Source: JBBRGK01 sp036741355
Lineage (GTDB): Bacteria; Chloroflexota; Dehalococcoidia; CAUJGQ01
Assembly (NCBI GenBank): GCA_036741355.1
Contig: DAINSK010000016.1
Span: 1-64,000, forward strand
DNA length: 64,000 bases
Direction: 5' to 3'
The notes beneath the pieces were generated by a model that made no database searches, had not been told where the DNA came from, and saw nothing but the letters and a program-made list of their open reading frames with translations. Both the position numbers and the translations under genes were made by a program. Shown here piece after piece: positions 25,870 to 34,473 of the stretch (the first letter of the stretch is position 1; every line of letters begins with the position of its first letter).

Positions 25870-27177
25870 ATGGAACTCAGGAACTGCGTCATCGTTGATG
25901 CTTGCCGAACGGGCTTTGGACGGGGTGGACGTGGCTCGTTGGTCGCCACGCGGCTGGACGAGGCCGGTGCCACAATCCTCCGAACGCTACTGGACCGCAA
26001 TCCGAAGGTCGGCAATTGGACGGTAGAGGACATCGGACTCGGCAACGTGGCCGGAGCTGGTGAGCTCGCCGGGATCGGCGCTAACACCGTCGCGCACCTC
26101 GCGGGCCTGCCGCACGAGGTGTCCGGCTTCGACGCAAACCGGCAATGCGGGTCGAGCATGGAAACGCTGCACCGCGTGGCGTTGGAAATCATGGTGGGTG
26201 CCATCGACACCGGCGTGGCGCTGGGCATCGAGCGCATGGGCCGGACGCTTGGCGGAGGCGGCGGTGCCCGCCAAACGAATCGTATCACCGAGTTCAACCC
26301 GCGCCGCATGCAGATGAACGAAGTGCAGCGGAACCCGGCCCGCGACCACGACAAGATGTTCTCTGTCAAGTTCCCGGATTACATTCTGGACGCACCGCCG
26401 GTCACGTCGATGACCCAGACCGCTCAGAACGTAACCGAGGTCTACAACCTCAGCCGCGAAGAGATGGATGAGTTCTCCGTGCATAGCCACAAGAAGACGA
26501 TGGCCGCTCAGGAGAACGGCTTCTATAAGACCGAGATCATCCCGCTCGAGGTCGAGACACCGGTTTTCGACGACCAGGGCAACTGGCTGCCTGACGAGCA
26601 TGGCAAGATGTTCACGTTCGACCGCGACGAGTGCGTTCGCCCCGGGACCAACATGGAGGCGATGGCCAACTTGAAGCCGGTTGCAGGGATCAAGAGCTAT
26701 GGCGACCAGGAGCTGCGCATTACGGCCGGTAACTCCTGCCCGACCAACGACGGCGTGACGGCCGTGCTGCTGATGAGTGAGGAGCGGGCGCGAGAGCTCG
26801 GCCTCGAGCCCCTGGCCCGCATCATCGGCTTTGGCGTCGCTGGAGTGAAGCCGCAGCTCATGGGGCTCGGCCCGATCCCCTCCACGCGGAAGGCACTCAA
26901 GCACGCGGGCATTACCGCCGATCAGATCGATCGCGTCGAGTTCAATGAGGCTTTCGCGGCACAGGTCATCCCGTCGTGCAAGGAGCTTGGGATCCCATTA
27001 GACAAAGTGAACGTCAACGGCGGCTCGATCGCCATCGGCCACCCGCTGGGCGCCACCGGTGCCCGCCTGGTCGGCTCCGTGGCACACGAACTGCGCCGCT
27101 CCAACCTGCGCTACGGCCTGGCCACGCAGTGCATTGGCGCCGGCATGGGCATCTCGACGATCATTGAGAGGATGTAG
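25870..27177 (+). CDS. Thiolase (acetyl-CoA acyltransferase)
   Basis: A 435-residue thiolase catalysing CoA-dependent cleavage or condensation of 3-oxoacyl-CoA. The acyl-accepting Cys93 lies in ANRQCGSSMETL, the oxyanion loop in FNEAFAAQ, the base region in GGSIAIGHPLGATGAR and the second Cys in CIGAGMG. AAGGAGAG lies before the ATG. It belongs with the acyl-CoA synthetase and the acyl-CoA dehydrogenase at 49.4 kb in fatty-acid degradation, though they are not adjacent. A hairpin terminator follows. Confidence 0.92.
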   Translation: MELRNCVIVDACRTGFGRGGRGSLVATRLDEAGATILRTLLDRNPKVGNWTVEDIGLGNVAGAGELAGIGANTVAHLAGLPHEVSGFDANRQCGSSMETLHRVALEIMVGAIDTGVALGIERMGRTLGGGGGARQTNRITEFNPRRMQMNEVQRNPARDHDKMFSVKFPDYILDAPPVTSMTQTAQNVTEVYNLSREEMDEFSVHSHKKTMAAQENGFYKTEIIPLEVETPVFDDQGNWLPDEHGKMFTFDRDECVRPGTNMEAMANLKPVAGIKSYGDQELRITAGNSCPTNDGVTAVLLMSEERARELGLEPLARIIGFGVAGVKPQLMGLGPIPSTRKALKHAGITADQIDRVEFNEAFAAQVIPSCKELGIPLDKVNVNGGSIAIGHPLGATGARLVGSVAHELRRSNLRYGLATQCIGAGMGISTIIERM

Positions 27178-27179
27178 AT

Positions 27180-27196
27180 CTGGCAGTGGGCAGTAG
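27180..27196 (+). repeat. GGCAGTN repeat after thiolase stop
   Basis: Two GGCAGT units begin five bases after the thiolase stop codon. Confidence 0.55.
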
Positions 27197-27222
27197 AGAA
27201 CCATCCGGGGTAAGGTAACGCA

Positions 27223-27250
27223 GGGGCGGCCCATAACGGGTCGCCCCTTT
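27223..27250 (+). terminator. Rho-independent terminator after thiolase
   Basis: GGGGCG-G-CCC, loop ATAAC, GGG-T-CGCCCC, then TTTCT. The stem has one central mismatch. Confidence 0.6.
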
Positions 27251-27406
27251 CTGCTCCTCCAAATACTTGTCAGACGCTGGCCAGGTCGCCGATACCTTGC
27301 CAGGGCCGCTGGCCATTGACCTTCACGATTAGTAGATGCAATCGAAAGCCAAGTTTTGACGAGCGCTCTGCCTGTCCGGCCGTCAAAATTCGAGCCAGTG
27401 GTGAGT

Positions 27407-28357
27407 ATGGCTGCAGATGTGGGCGCGGATGCCGTGACACCGCCGCTCGGTAAGCTCGACGTCGCGCTACGCGAGCGTCGCTTTATTGTGACGGCTGAAG
27501 TGACGTCGCCGATTGGGGCGAACGCCGCCTCGCTGCGCCGCCGTGCACGATTGCTAAGCGGGCACGTGGTTGCAGTAAACGTCCCCGATGGCCAGGCGGC
27601 GACGGCGCACCTGGGACCGCTCGCGGCAGCCCGACTGCTTCTCGATGAAGGCGTCGAGCCGGTGCTGACGCTGCAGTGCCGGGACCGCAACCGATTGGCG
27701 CTGCAGTCCGAGCTAATCGGCGCGGCCGCGCTTGGCGTCCACAACGTCCTGTGTTTGACCGGCGACGCCCCGCCGCCCGGCGCAGCATTCAAGCCGGTTT
27801 TCGATCTCGACAGCGTTGGTCTGCTGCAGGCAGCATCCGGACTCGCTGTTGGGCTCTCCATAGATGGGGCCGAATTCCGGTCGCCGGCCCGTCTGGTGCT
27901 CGGTGCCGCAGCGCATCCGCTCGGCCCGACCGAGTATGAGCGGATCGAGCGAATGCGCCTCAAGATCGAGGCAGGGGCGCAGTTCTTTCAGACACAGTAT
28001 GTCTTCGAAGTCGATGCATTTGCCCGCTGGATGTACGAGTTGCGCACGGCCGGTCTTCACGAGCGGGCGGCGATCCTCGCTACCGTCGGGCCGCTCCGGT
28101 CCCCTCGCGTCATGGGTTTTCTGCGTGCACTTCCCGGAGTCCGGGTTCCCGCTGAGGTTGAGCGCCGTTTCAACGGCCTTTCCGGCGACGTTTTCGCGGA
28201 GGAGAGCGTGCGTTTGTGCGCTGAGACCGCCCGGGCGCTGGCCGATATTCCTGGTGTCGCTGGTATTCACATCATCGCGCCATATTGGGAAGACCAGATT
28301 CCACAAATCCTGACCATGGCAGGGCTTGCAGGCAGGACCATGCGTGCGACAAGCTAA
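27407..28357 (+). CDS. Methylenetetrahydrofolate reductase-like protein
   Basis: A 316-residue TIM-barrel flavoprotein of the MetF type. Motifs are FIVTAEVTSPIGAN, VEPVLTLQCRDRNR, GVHNVLCLTGDAPP, and KIEAGAQFFQTQYVF, the folate/FAD site region. The start is uncertain: the ATG at 27407 is preferred, with TTG at 27356 and GTG at 27401 as alternatives. It would reduce methylene-THF to methyl-THF with NAD(P)H, in one-carbon metabolism. The selenoprotein candidate begins 41 bases after it. Confidence 0.8.
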   Translation: MAADVGADAVTPPLGKLDVALRERRFIVTAEVTSPIGANAASLRRRARLLSGHVVAVNVPDGQAATAHLGPLAAARLLLDEGVEPVLTLQCRDRNRLALQSELIGAAALGVHNVLCLTGDAPPPGAAFKPVFDLDSVGLLQAASGLAVGLSIDGAEFRSPARLVLGAAAHPLGPTEYERIERMRLKIEAGAQFFQTQYVFEVDAFARWMYELRTAGLHERAAILATVGPLRSPRVMGFLRALPGVRVPAEVERRFNGLSGDVFAEESVRLCAETARALADIPGVAGIHIIAPYWEDQIPQILTMAGLAGRTMRATS

Positions 28358-28398
28358 CCTGTCGGGAGCGACAGAGAGAGCGAAAGGGACAGCGAGAC

Positions 28399-29157
28399 AT
28401 GCGTGCGGAAGTGACGATCGGCATCATCGGCGACTACGACGGCCGGATTTCGCACGTCGCCACGAACGACGCGATCGCCCATGCTGCCGCCGCGCTTTCA
28501 ATCACGGCGGACGTGCGCTGGCTGCCTACTCCGCAACTGCTTTCGTCTGAAGGGGAGACGATGGTCACGGGCTGCGATGCGTTGTGGGCGTCCCCGGGTA
28601 GCCCGTATCAGAGTATGGATGGAGCGCTGCAGGGAATCCGCTTCGCGCGCGAACGCGACTGGCCCTTTCTCGGTACCTGAGGGGGGTTTCAACATACTCT
28701 GGTAGAGTATGCGCGTTCCGTTTTGGGTGAGTCCGATGCAAGTCATGCTGAGTACGATCCCGAGGCGCCCAACGCCTGGATCGTGCCTGTTTCCTGCGCC
28801 GTTCCCAACCGCGCGGATGGTGCGCCCTACCTGTCCGGCGGGCTGCGCATCACCGTCGAGCCAAACTCGCTCGCCGGCCGCATTCTGCAGCAATCGGAGA
28901 TTGACGAAGATTTCTTCTGCAATTATGAGCTGAATCCGGTCCATCAAGCAGCGGTCGAAGCGGGAGGGCTTCGGATCACTGGGTTTGGACAACAGGGAGA
29001 GGCGCGGATTGTGGAGCTGCCGAACCACCGTTTCTTCCTCGCCACCCTCTTCCTGCCACAGCACAATTCAACGCCGGACCACCCACATCCACTGGTCATG
29101 GCGTTTCTGCAGGCGGCACTGGCGTTCCGGGACGCGCGGGTTGGTGCGGTAGCATAG
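28399..29157 (+). CDS. CTP-synthase-like amidotransferase, TGA at nucleophile: putative selenoprotein
   Basis: A single 252-codon frame interrupted only by TGA at codon 94 (28678-28680). Before it: MRAEVTIGIIGDYDGRISH and RFARERDWPFLGT. After it: GGFQHTLVEYARSVLGESD, then NAWIVPVSCAVPNR and LPNHRFFLATLFLPQHN. In related class-I amidotransferase-like proteins this spot is the nucleophile elbow (LGT-C-GGFQ), so TGA replaces exactly the catalytic Cys. A hairpin with GG in its loop follows at the spacing of a bacterial SECIS. The usual His-Pro-Glu near the end reads Leu-Pro-Gln, so ordinary glutaminase chemistry is unlikely. I recall a database family named CTP synthase C-terminal region-related (seleno)protein, which fits. 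No selA, selB, selC or selD was seen in the window. Confidence 0.75.
28693..28711 (+). promoter_or_regulatory. Putative bacterial SECIS hairpin
   Basis: CATACTC (28693-28699) pairs perfectly with GAGTATG (28705-28711) around the loop TGGTA. The loop begins 20 bases after the TGA and has G at its second and third positions. Bacterial SECIS models call for a loop 16-37 bases after TGA with G near the loop start. The codons used here (CAT, ACT, GTA, TAT) are AT-rich for this genome, which suggests selection on the RNA fold. Confidence 0.65.
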
Positions 29158-29187
29158 AGCGGGCACACCTCATCGAGGATCGTCGTT

Positions 29188-29445
29188 ATGGCCGAGGCAA
29201 ACCACGAAAAAGCCATTCACGCCGCCTTTCGGGAGGCCGAGCGCGAAGACGCCTTCTGGAAGAAGAACTACAAGCGCCTGTTACAGGAGTATCCGGATCA
29301 GTTCATCGCTGTTTGGGCGGGCGATGTGATCGCCGTCAGCCCAGCACTCGAGGGGATGCTGCAGCAGCTTGAGGAACTCGGTATCGACCCAACCAAGACT
29401 TGGTCGCGATTCCTTGATGCGCACCCCCTGCCGATGATCCTGTGA
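29188..29445 (+). CDS. DUF5678-like small protein
   Basis: An 85-residue protein with a charged helical start (AFREAEREDAFWKKNYKRLL) and a short beta core YPDQFIAVWAGDVIAVSPALEGML, as in DUF5678 proteins. Such genes are often paired with a retropepsin-like aspartic protease gene, and one overlaps its end here. The function is unknown. Confidence 0.6.
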   Translation: MAEANHEKAIHAAFREAEREDAFWKKNYKRLLQEYPDQFIAVWAGDVIAVSPALEGMLQQLEELGIDPTKTWSRFLDAHPLPMIL

Positions 29446-29672
29446 TTCGCGGCTGGTTCGACAGCATCGGCGTCTGGCCTGCGCCGCGCGTGCGGGCCAC
29501 CGTTTCATTGCACGGGATGGTCGGACTTCCGCCTGCGTCGGCTTTGATCAGCTTCCTGATCGATACGGGTTCGGGGATCTCGGCCATCCACCCGGGTGAC
29601 GCTATAGGTCAGGTAGGCATTCCAGCCGCTGGGCTCATGGACCTCAGCAACCTTCGTCGCTCTCGGCGCTGA
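29442..29672 (+). pseudogene. Truncated retropepsin-like aspartic protease
   Basis: A GTG at 29442 overlaps the preceding stop. The 76 residues include RATVSLHGMVGLPPASALIS and FLIDTGSGISAIHPGDAI, the single active-site Asp motif (DTG) of retropepsin-like proteins. Family members normally continue for about 40-60 residues with a second conserved hydrophobic-Gly block; this frame ends LSNLRRSRR. Loss of the C-terminal half suggests a decayed gene. Confidence 0.5.
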
Positions 29673-29782
29673 TCGTGCACCTCTCGTGAAACTCGTTTGT
29701 TGACAGTGTCAGGGGCTCATTTGAGACGTGGCGCGTGATGTACTATGCCGTATCGGCTGATTTATGGTTTGGAGAGGAGAAT

Positions 29783-30037
29783 ATGGCAACAACGAGCGTG
29801 CGTACCAAAGTTGATAATGGGGGCCGAATCGTCTTGCCGGCCGAGTTCCGCAGAGCGCTCGATTTACATCCCGGCGATCCGGTGGTACTCGTACTAGACG
29901 ATGGCGAAGTGCATGTTCGTACGCTTCGACAAGCTGTCAAGCGGCTGCAGGAGTTTGTACGCAGCTACATCCCGGAGGGCCGTAGCCTATCGGACGAACT
30001 CATAGCTGAACGCCGCGCAGAGGCCCAACGTGAGTAG
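29783..30037 (+). CDS. AbrB/MazE-type antitoxin
   Basis: An 84-residue SpoVT/AbrB-domain protein: RTKVDNGGRIVLPAEFRRAL and LHPGDPVVLVLDDGEVHV form the swapped-hairpin DNA-binding fold, followed by a helical toxin-binding tail. GGAGAGGAG lies just before the ATG. Its end overlaps the VapC gene by eight bases. It neutralises the toxin and probably represses the pair's promoter. Confidence 0.88.
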   Translation: MATTSVRTKVDNGGRIVLPAEFRRALDLHPGDPVVLVLDDGEVHVRTLRQAVKRLQEFVRSYIPEGRSLSDELIAERRAEAQRE

Positions 30038-30413
30038 TTGGGTGTTGGACGCCTCTGCCGTCCTGGCTCTCAGTAACCAGGAACCGGGTGCCGATCAAGT
30101 AGAGCAGGCGATCGGGGACGGAGCGGCCGTCAGCGCGGTCAATCTGTCGGAAGCTGTGGCGAAACTCAGCGCCGACCGGGCCGATGCTATGGTTCGTGAA
30201 TTCCTGGATGGGCTTCAGCTACAGGTTGTGCCCTTCGACGCGGAGGCGGCGTACCAGACAGGTTTTCTTCGCAATGCTACAGAGCATCTGGGCCCATCAC
30301 TGGGGGACCGTGCATGCCTCGAGCTCGCACGCCGGCTCAGCGTTCCTGTCCTCACCACAGATCGAGCGTGGCAGAGATTGCAACTCGGCGTTACCGTTCG
30401 GCTGATTCGATAA
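30030..30413 (+). CDS. VapC-type PIN ribonuclease toxin
   Basis: A 127-residue PIN-domain toxin starting at GTG. The acidic metal ligands are visible in VLDASAVLAL, NLSEAVAKL, LGDRACLELARR and TTDRAW. The frame is full length, unlike the decayed PIN gene at 3726-3987. It cleaves specific RNAs when its antitoxin is lost. Confidence 0.88.
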   Translation: MSSWVLDASAVLALSNQEPGADQVEQAIGDGAAVSAVNLSEAVAKLSADRADAMVREFLDGLQLQVVPFDAEAAYQTGFLRNATEHLGPSLGDRACLELARRLSVPVLTTDRAWQRLQLGVTVRLIR

Positions 30414-30454
30414 GCCTCGACGCATCGCAAGGCGGGCACTGATGTGTCGGAACT

Positions 30455-32257
30455 TTATCCCACCATCGCCGGCCCAATGTAGTCTCGGATGCCGAGGCGC
30501 TCGATCGTGGCGGTCGTGGGGCGGCCCGTCTCTTCATTCCAGCCGTGCTCGCGGTAGTAGCCGGTCACGATTTCGTCCTGCTGCTCGGGGCTCAGGCCCT
30601 TGTGCTTGGGCAGATCCTGCTGGAAGCGCTTCGGTAGCACGTCGGTCTCGCGGCCGAGGCCCTCGCGCATGTTGAACAGCCGCGCCATCGCCAGGCCGCG
30701 GTGCGCGGCCATCACCACGCCCTCCTGGTCGATATCCCAGCCGGTCACGCCCTGCAGCGCGTCGAGCACCTGGGCGTCGTCGTAGTTGAGGAAGAAGCAG
30801 AGGCCCGCCTGGTTTCGGAACGCGTTGCGGTCCCCCGTCTGCCGCATGTGGTCGCCACCTGTCGGGGCCAGCAGGTAGGAGGCGCGCATCTCGGGCATAT
30901 GGCGCGGGTCATGCATCGCCATCTCCATGCCCTTGATCGTCGTCAGGAACTCGTCGCTGCCGCGGCCAATGCGCGCCGCTGCCCGTTGTGAGCCCTCCGC
31001 AAGCAGGTCGCCGATCCCTTCGCGATAGGCGATCTTGCGGATCATCTCGATCACCATCTCCGCGTTGCCGAAACGCAGCGACTCTCCCGTGGTGTCCGCG
31101 TCGGTTAGGATGCCGCGCTCGTAGCACTCAACTGCCCAGGCGATCGTCGTGCCCGTTGAGATGCTGTCAAGCCCGAGCGCGTTGACCATCTCGTTGCTCT
31201 TGCAGATCGCGATCAGGTCGTCGATGCCGAGCGTGTTGCCGAACGCCGCCAGCGTTTCATACTCGGGTCCGCCGTACTTCGGGTCGATAGACCAGCGCCC
31301 CTTGGGGTCCACGGCCACCGGCCGCCCCTTCGCATCGACCGCGTTCTCCTGTCGCGCCTCAACGCGCACGACCTTCTTGCAGCGCACCGAGCAGGAGTAG
31401 CACGACTTCATCGCGATGCGCAGCTTATCGCGCACGGCTACGGCGTCGATCTCGCTGACGGGATCGAATTCGCCGTACTGGTAGTTCATCGTCGGCAGGC
31501 CGCCCTGCAGGTGCTTGCCCACCATCGCGGCGCCGGTGCCGAACTCGTGGAACGCCTTGTGCTTCTCTTCCAGCGTCGATGCGACCCATTTGGCCAGCGC
31601 CGTTACCCGTTGCGGTTCGGCCATCGAGACTTTCTGGGTGCCACGGACAGCGATCGCCTTGAGCTTCTTCGACCCCATGACGGCGCCCAGACCCGTTCGG
31701 CCGGCGACCTCGTTCAGGTCGTTGTTGATGTTGGCGTAGCGGACAAGATTTTCACCGCCGGGGCCGATCTGCGCCGTGCGAATGCGCGGGTCGCCGATCT
31801 CGGCGACGATCGCCTCTTCGCATTCGCCCGTGGTCATGCCCCACAGGTGGACCGCCTCGCGGAACTCTACGTTGTCCTCGTTGATCCACAGGTAGACCGG
31901 CGTCTCGGAGGCGCCGTGGACGACAATCGCATCCCAACCGGCTTTCTTGAGCTCAGCGCCCCAGAAGCCGCCCGATTCGGATTCTCCAAAGCCGCCGGTC
32001 AGTGGCGACTTGGCGCCAACGCTGTGCCGGCCGGCGCCGGGAAGCGGTACGCCGGTCATGACGCCTGGGGCGAAGATGAGCACGTTTTCGGGACTCAGCG
32101 GATCGGCGCCTTCGGGCACGTACTGCAGCAAGTATCGGGCGATAAAGCCACGGCCGCCGACCAGCCGCCGGTAAATTTCGTCGCCCGGTTCCTCGATCCA
32201 GGTCGAGCGGTCGGTCAGGTTGACGTGCAGTACCTTGTTCCAGTATCCGTTAGCCAT
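30455..32257 (-). CDS. Aldehyde ferredoxin oxidoreductase family, tungsten type
   Basis: A 600-residue tungstopterin enzyme. Motifs are WNKVLHVNLTDRSTWIE at the start, LVGGRGFIARYLL, VGAKSPLTGGFGESESGGFWG, and the [4Fe-4S] ligands CYSCSVRC at about residue 290 with the fourth Cys in QAGLCFFLNY. SYLLAPTGGDHM is near the cofactor. It would oxidise aldehydes to acids with ferredoxin. A MoaD-like gene lies 46 bases upstream, a common partner for this family. GGGAGGAA precedes the ATG. It is presumed cytoplasmic. Confidence 0.92.
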   Translation of the reverse strand: MANGYWNKVLHVNLTDRSTWIEEPGDEIYRRLVGGRGFIARYLLQYVPEGADPLSPENVLIFAPGVMTGVPLPGAGRHSVGAKSPLTGGFGESESGGFWGAELKKAGWDAIVVHGASETPVYLWINEDNVEFREAVHLWGMTTGECEEAIVAEIGDPRIRTAQIGPGGENLVRYANINNDLNEVAGRTGLGAVMGSKKLKAIAVRGTQKVSMAEPQRVTALAKWVASTLEEKHKAFHEFGTGAAMVGKHLQGGLPTMNYQYGEFDPVSEIDAVAVRDKLRIAMKSCYSCSVRCKKVVRVEARQENAVDAKGRPVAVDPKGRWSIDPKYGGPEYETLAAFGNTLGIDDLIAICKSNEMVNALGLDSISTGTTIAWAVECYERGILTDADTTGESLRFGNAEMVIEMIRKIAYREGIGDLLAEGSQRAAARIGRGSDEFLTTIKGMEMAMHDPRHMPEMRASYLLAPTGGDHMRQTGDRNAFRNQAGLCFFLNYDDAQVLDALQGVTGWDIDQEGVVMAAHRGLAMARLFNMREGLGRETDVLPKRFQQDLPKHKGLSPEQQDEIVTGYYREHGWNEETGRPTTATIERLGIRDYIGPAMVG

Positions 32258-32303
32258 TGATCGTGTTCCTCCCAGTATTCGACGCTCTCATGCGGAGAAG
32301 CCG

Positions 32304-32543
32304 CTACCGGCCGCCTTCCATCGGACTGACGAGCAAAATCTCGTCGCCATCTGTAAGCACCGTGTCGTTCTGCGCCTGTTCTCCGTTTACTCCGGCGATG
32401 ATCTCGTCGTCGGCGGTCATGCCAAGCTGCCTGGCCAGGTCCGAGATCGTCGCACCCTCGGCAAGCGTCACCGTCGTCTTATCCGGCGCGTTGCGGCCGC
32501 TGTACTTCCGCAGGTCGCCGAACAGTTTGAGCGTGACCGTCAT
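32304..32543 (-). CDS. MoaD/ThiS-like sulfur carrier
   Basis: A 79-residue ubiquitin-fold protein: MTVTLKLFGDLRKYSGRNAP, LAEGATISDLARQLG and GDEILLVSPMEGGR. The carboxyl end should be Gly-Gly for adenylation and thiocarboxylation, but here an Arg follows, so it may need trimming or be non-functional as a carrier. It precedes the AOR gene and probably serves its tungstopterin assembly. The ribosome site is weak. Confidence 0.8.
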   Translation of the reverse strand: MTVTLKLFGDLRKYSGRNAPDKTTVTLAEGATISDLARQLGMTADDEIIAGVNGEQAQNDTVLTDGDEILLVSPMEGGR

Positions 32544-32640
32544 CGCAGGTTTTACCACCAGTCGAGCCCCACGGCTGTTATTGTACGGTGTGAACCGACC
32601 GTAGGCAGCTATGTTCCAGGTGTCAAGCGACGGCCGTCGG

Positions 32641-32675
32641 CCGGGCAGTGGGCAGTCGGCAGCCGGCAGTCGTGG
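32641..32675. repeat. GGCAGTN heptamer repeat
   Basis: Five imperfect units (GGGCAGT, GGGCAGT, CGGCAGC, CGGCAGT) lie between the MoaD-like and DUF72 genes, which are divergent. Confidence 0.6.
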
Positions 32676-32779
32676 ACGAGCCCAAATTCGTTGTCGGAAC
32701 GCCGCACGCAAAGACCGCCACGGCCCGCTTTCTGGGAAGTGGTACGGAGCTTCGGCCAGCCCGGTGATAAAATCGGAGC

Positions 32780-33796
32780 ATGAATAGCTCTGGTACGAAA
32801 GGGATCGAAAAAGCGCCGATCCTCGTGGGAACAGCGTCCTGGGCCGACAAAAGCCTGATCGAATGCGGGCGCTTTTATCCACCCGAGGTGAAGACCCCCG
32901 AAGGTCGCCTCCAGTATTACGCACATACCTTTCCGCTCGTGGAAGTGGACTCGTCCTACTACGCGATGCCGGCGGAACGGACCGCCGGCCTGTGGGTCGA
33001 CCGGACCCCGGACGGCTTCATGTTCGACGTCAAGTCGTTTGCTCTCTTCACCCATCACCCGACGCCGCCGCGCTCGTTGCCGAAGGACGTGCGGGAGGCT
33101 CTATCGGAGGAGCTGCGGTCGAAGCGCCACGTCTACTACAAGGACGTGCCGCCTGAGCTTCGGCAGGAGCTGTGGCGGCGGTTCGCTTCGTCGCTGCTGC
33201 CGCTGGACAGCGCCGGCAAGCTCGGCGTTGTGCTGTTCCAGTTCCCGCCGTGGTTCCTGCCGGGACGCGAGAGTCGCGACTACATCGGTCATCTCAAGGA
33301 GGAGCTGCCCCAATACACGCCGGCGATCGAGTTCCGCAACCCGTTCTGGCTGGACGACGAACACGCACCGAAGACGCTGGCCATGCTTCGAGACCTGGCG
33401 ATGCCTTACGTCTGTGTCGACGAAGCGCAGGGAACCCGCGCCAGCGTGCCGCCGATCGTCGCTGCGACCGCCTCCGTCGGCGTCGTTCGCTTCCATGGCC
33501 GCAACAAGGAGGGCTGGGCCAAGCGCAACGCCGGCGTGGCCGAAAAGTACAACTACGATTACAGCGATGAGGAGCTGAAGGAGTGGCTGCCAGGGCTGGA
33601 GCGGCTTGCGTCTGAGACCAATACGGTCCATGCACTCATGAACAACTGCGTCGAGGACAAGGGAATTCGCGATGCCCAGGACCTCGCGCGACTACTACGC
33701 GAGGTGCCAAACGGGGCTCCGGTCGCGGCCCCGGCCGGCGAAGCGAACGGGTCCGGAGCGCGCGGCACGCCCCCTGCGCAAGCGCGCTTGCTGTAA
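32780..33796 (+). CDS. DUF72 (YecE-like) protein
   Basis: A 338-residue TIM-barrel protein. Motifs are ILVGTASWADKSLIECGRFY, VEVDSSYYAMP, DGFMFDVKSFALFTHHPTPP, AIEFRNPFW, and MNNCVEDKG near the end. The family has no established reaction. The C-terminal 30 residues are a low-complexity Gly/Ala/Pro tail. A spacer with a repeat separates it from the divergent AOR operon. Confidence 0.85.
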   Translation: MNSSGTKGIEKAPILVGTASWADKSLIECGRFYPPEVKTPEGRLQYYAHTFPLVEVDSSYYAMPAERTAGLWVDRTPDGFMFDVKSFALFTHHPTPPRSLPKDVREALSEELRSKRHVYYKDVPPELRQELWRRFASSLLPLDSAGKLGVVLFQFPPWFLPGRESRDYIGHLKEELPQYTPAIEFRNPFWLDDEHAPKTLAMLRDLAMPYVCVDEAQGTRASVPPIVAATASVGVVRFHGRNKEGWAKRNAGVAEKYNYDYSDEELKEWLPGLERLASETNTVHALMNNCVEDKGIRDAQDLARLLREVPNGAPVAAPAGEANGSGARGTPPAQARLL

Positions 33797-33828
33797 CGCG
33801 AAAGCGTGCCAGGCCGGCCGGAAGGAAA

Positions 33829-34323
33829 CTATACGTCGGGCGCGACGCCGTTGCGCCGGTCCTCGAGATAGCGCGCCCAGTAGTTGTCGCGCACGGAGCG
33901 GCCCCAGTTATAGCCGATCGTGGCGCCGATCCAGCCGCCGAGCAGGTTCGCCAGGTACCAGCCCGAGAACAACAGCACCACTAACGCGATGATGCGCCAG
34001 TTGCCGACGAGGAAGAAGTAGATGACTCCCGACAGGACCACGGCCAGGAACAGCCCCAAAAATGCGAAGCTGTTGACCATGAGGCCTTCCCGCCTGCGCT
34101 TGGACAGGTATACGCGCAGCACGTAGATCGGCACTTTTGAGACCAGCGCCATCTCTGCCGTCGAGCAGTGGCAATACCGGCATTGGTTTTCGCCGTCGGT
34201 CAGCCGGCCGTAGCAGTAACCGCAGAAGTGCCCGAGGTTTGGTACCTTCTGCAGGCCGATCTCTTCCATCTGGACCTGCAGATCGTCCAGGTAGCCGGTT
34301 TCGTCGTTTACCGCGGTGCTCAC
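33829..34323 (-). CDS. Zinc-ribbon membrane protein
   Basis: A 164-residue protein. A four-Cys ribbon at about residues 34-52 (FCGYCYGRL, NQCRYCHC) precedes two membrane helices at about 85-108 and 110-140. The basic C-terminus lies inside. The layout suggests a cytoplasmic metal-binding domain on a membrane anchor. No function can be assigned. Confidence 0.7.
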   Translation of the reverse strand: MSTAVNDETGYLDDLQVQMEEIGLQKVPNLGHFCGYCYGRLTDGENQCRYCHCSTAEMALVSKVPIYVLRVYLSKRRREGLMVNSFAFLGLFLAVVLSGVIYFFLVGNWRIIALVVLLFSGWYLANLLGGWIGATIGYNWGRSVRDNYWARYLEDRRNGVAPDV

Positions 34324-34473
34324 GGTGGGATCTTATCACGCAGGTTCGCGCGCATCCCGCTCGATTGATCGGCCAATGCGGCAGCGATGGAATGCCTCGG
34401 ATCCCGGCCTTCTGGCGCCCGGTGCCTGGTCGCGGTACGCTTGGCCGCACCGCCGGCGGAGCGAGCCGGCGCC

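Noticed and set aside
28678..28680. TGA in the amidotransferase-like gene as a simple nonsense mutation
   Set aside because: It is less likely because the stop hits exactly the nucleophile codon and is followed by a perfect hairpin at SECIS spacing; it cannot be excluded without the selenocysteine machinery.
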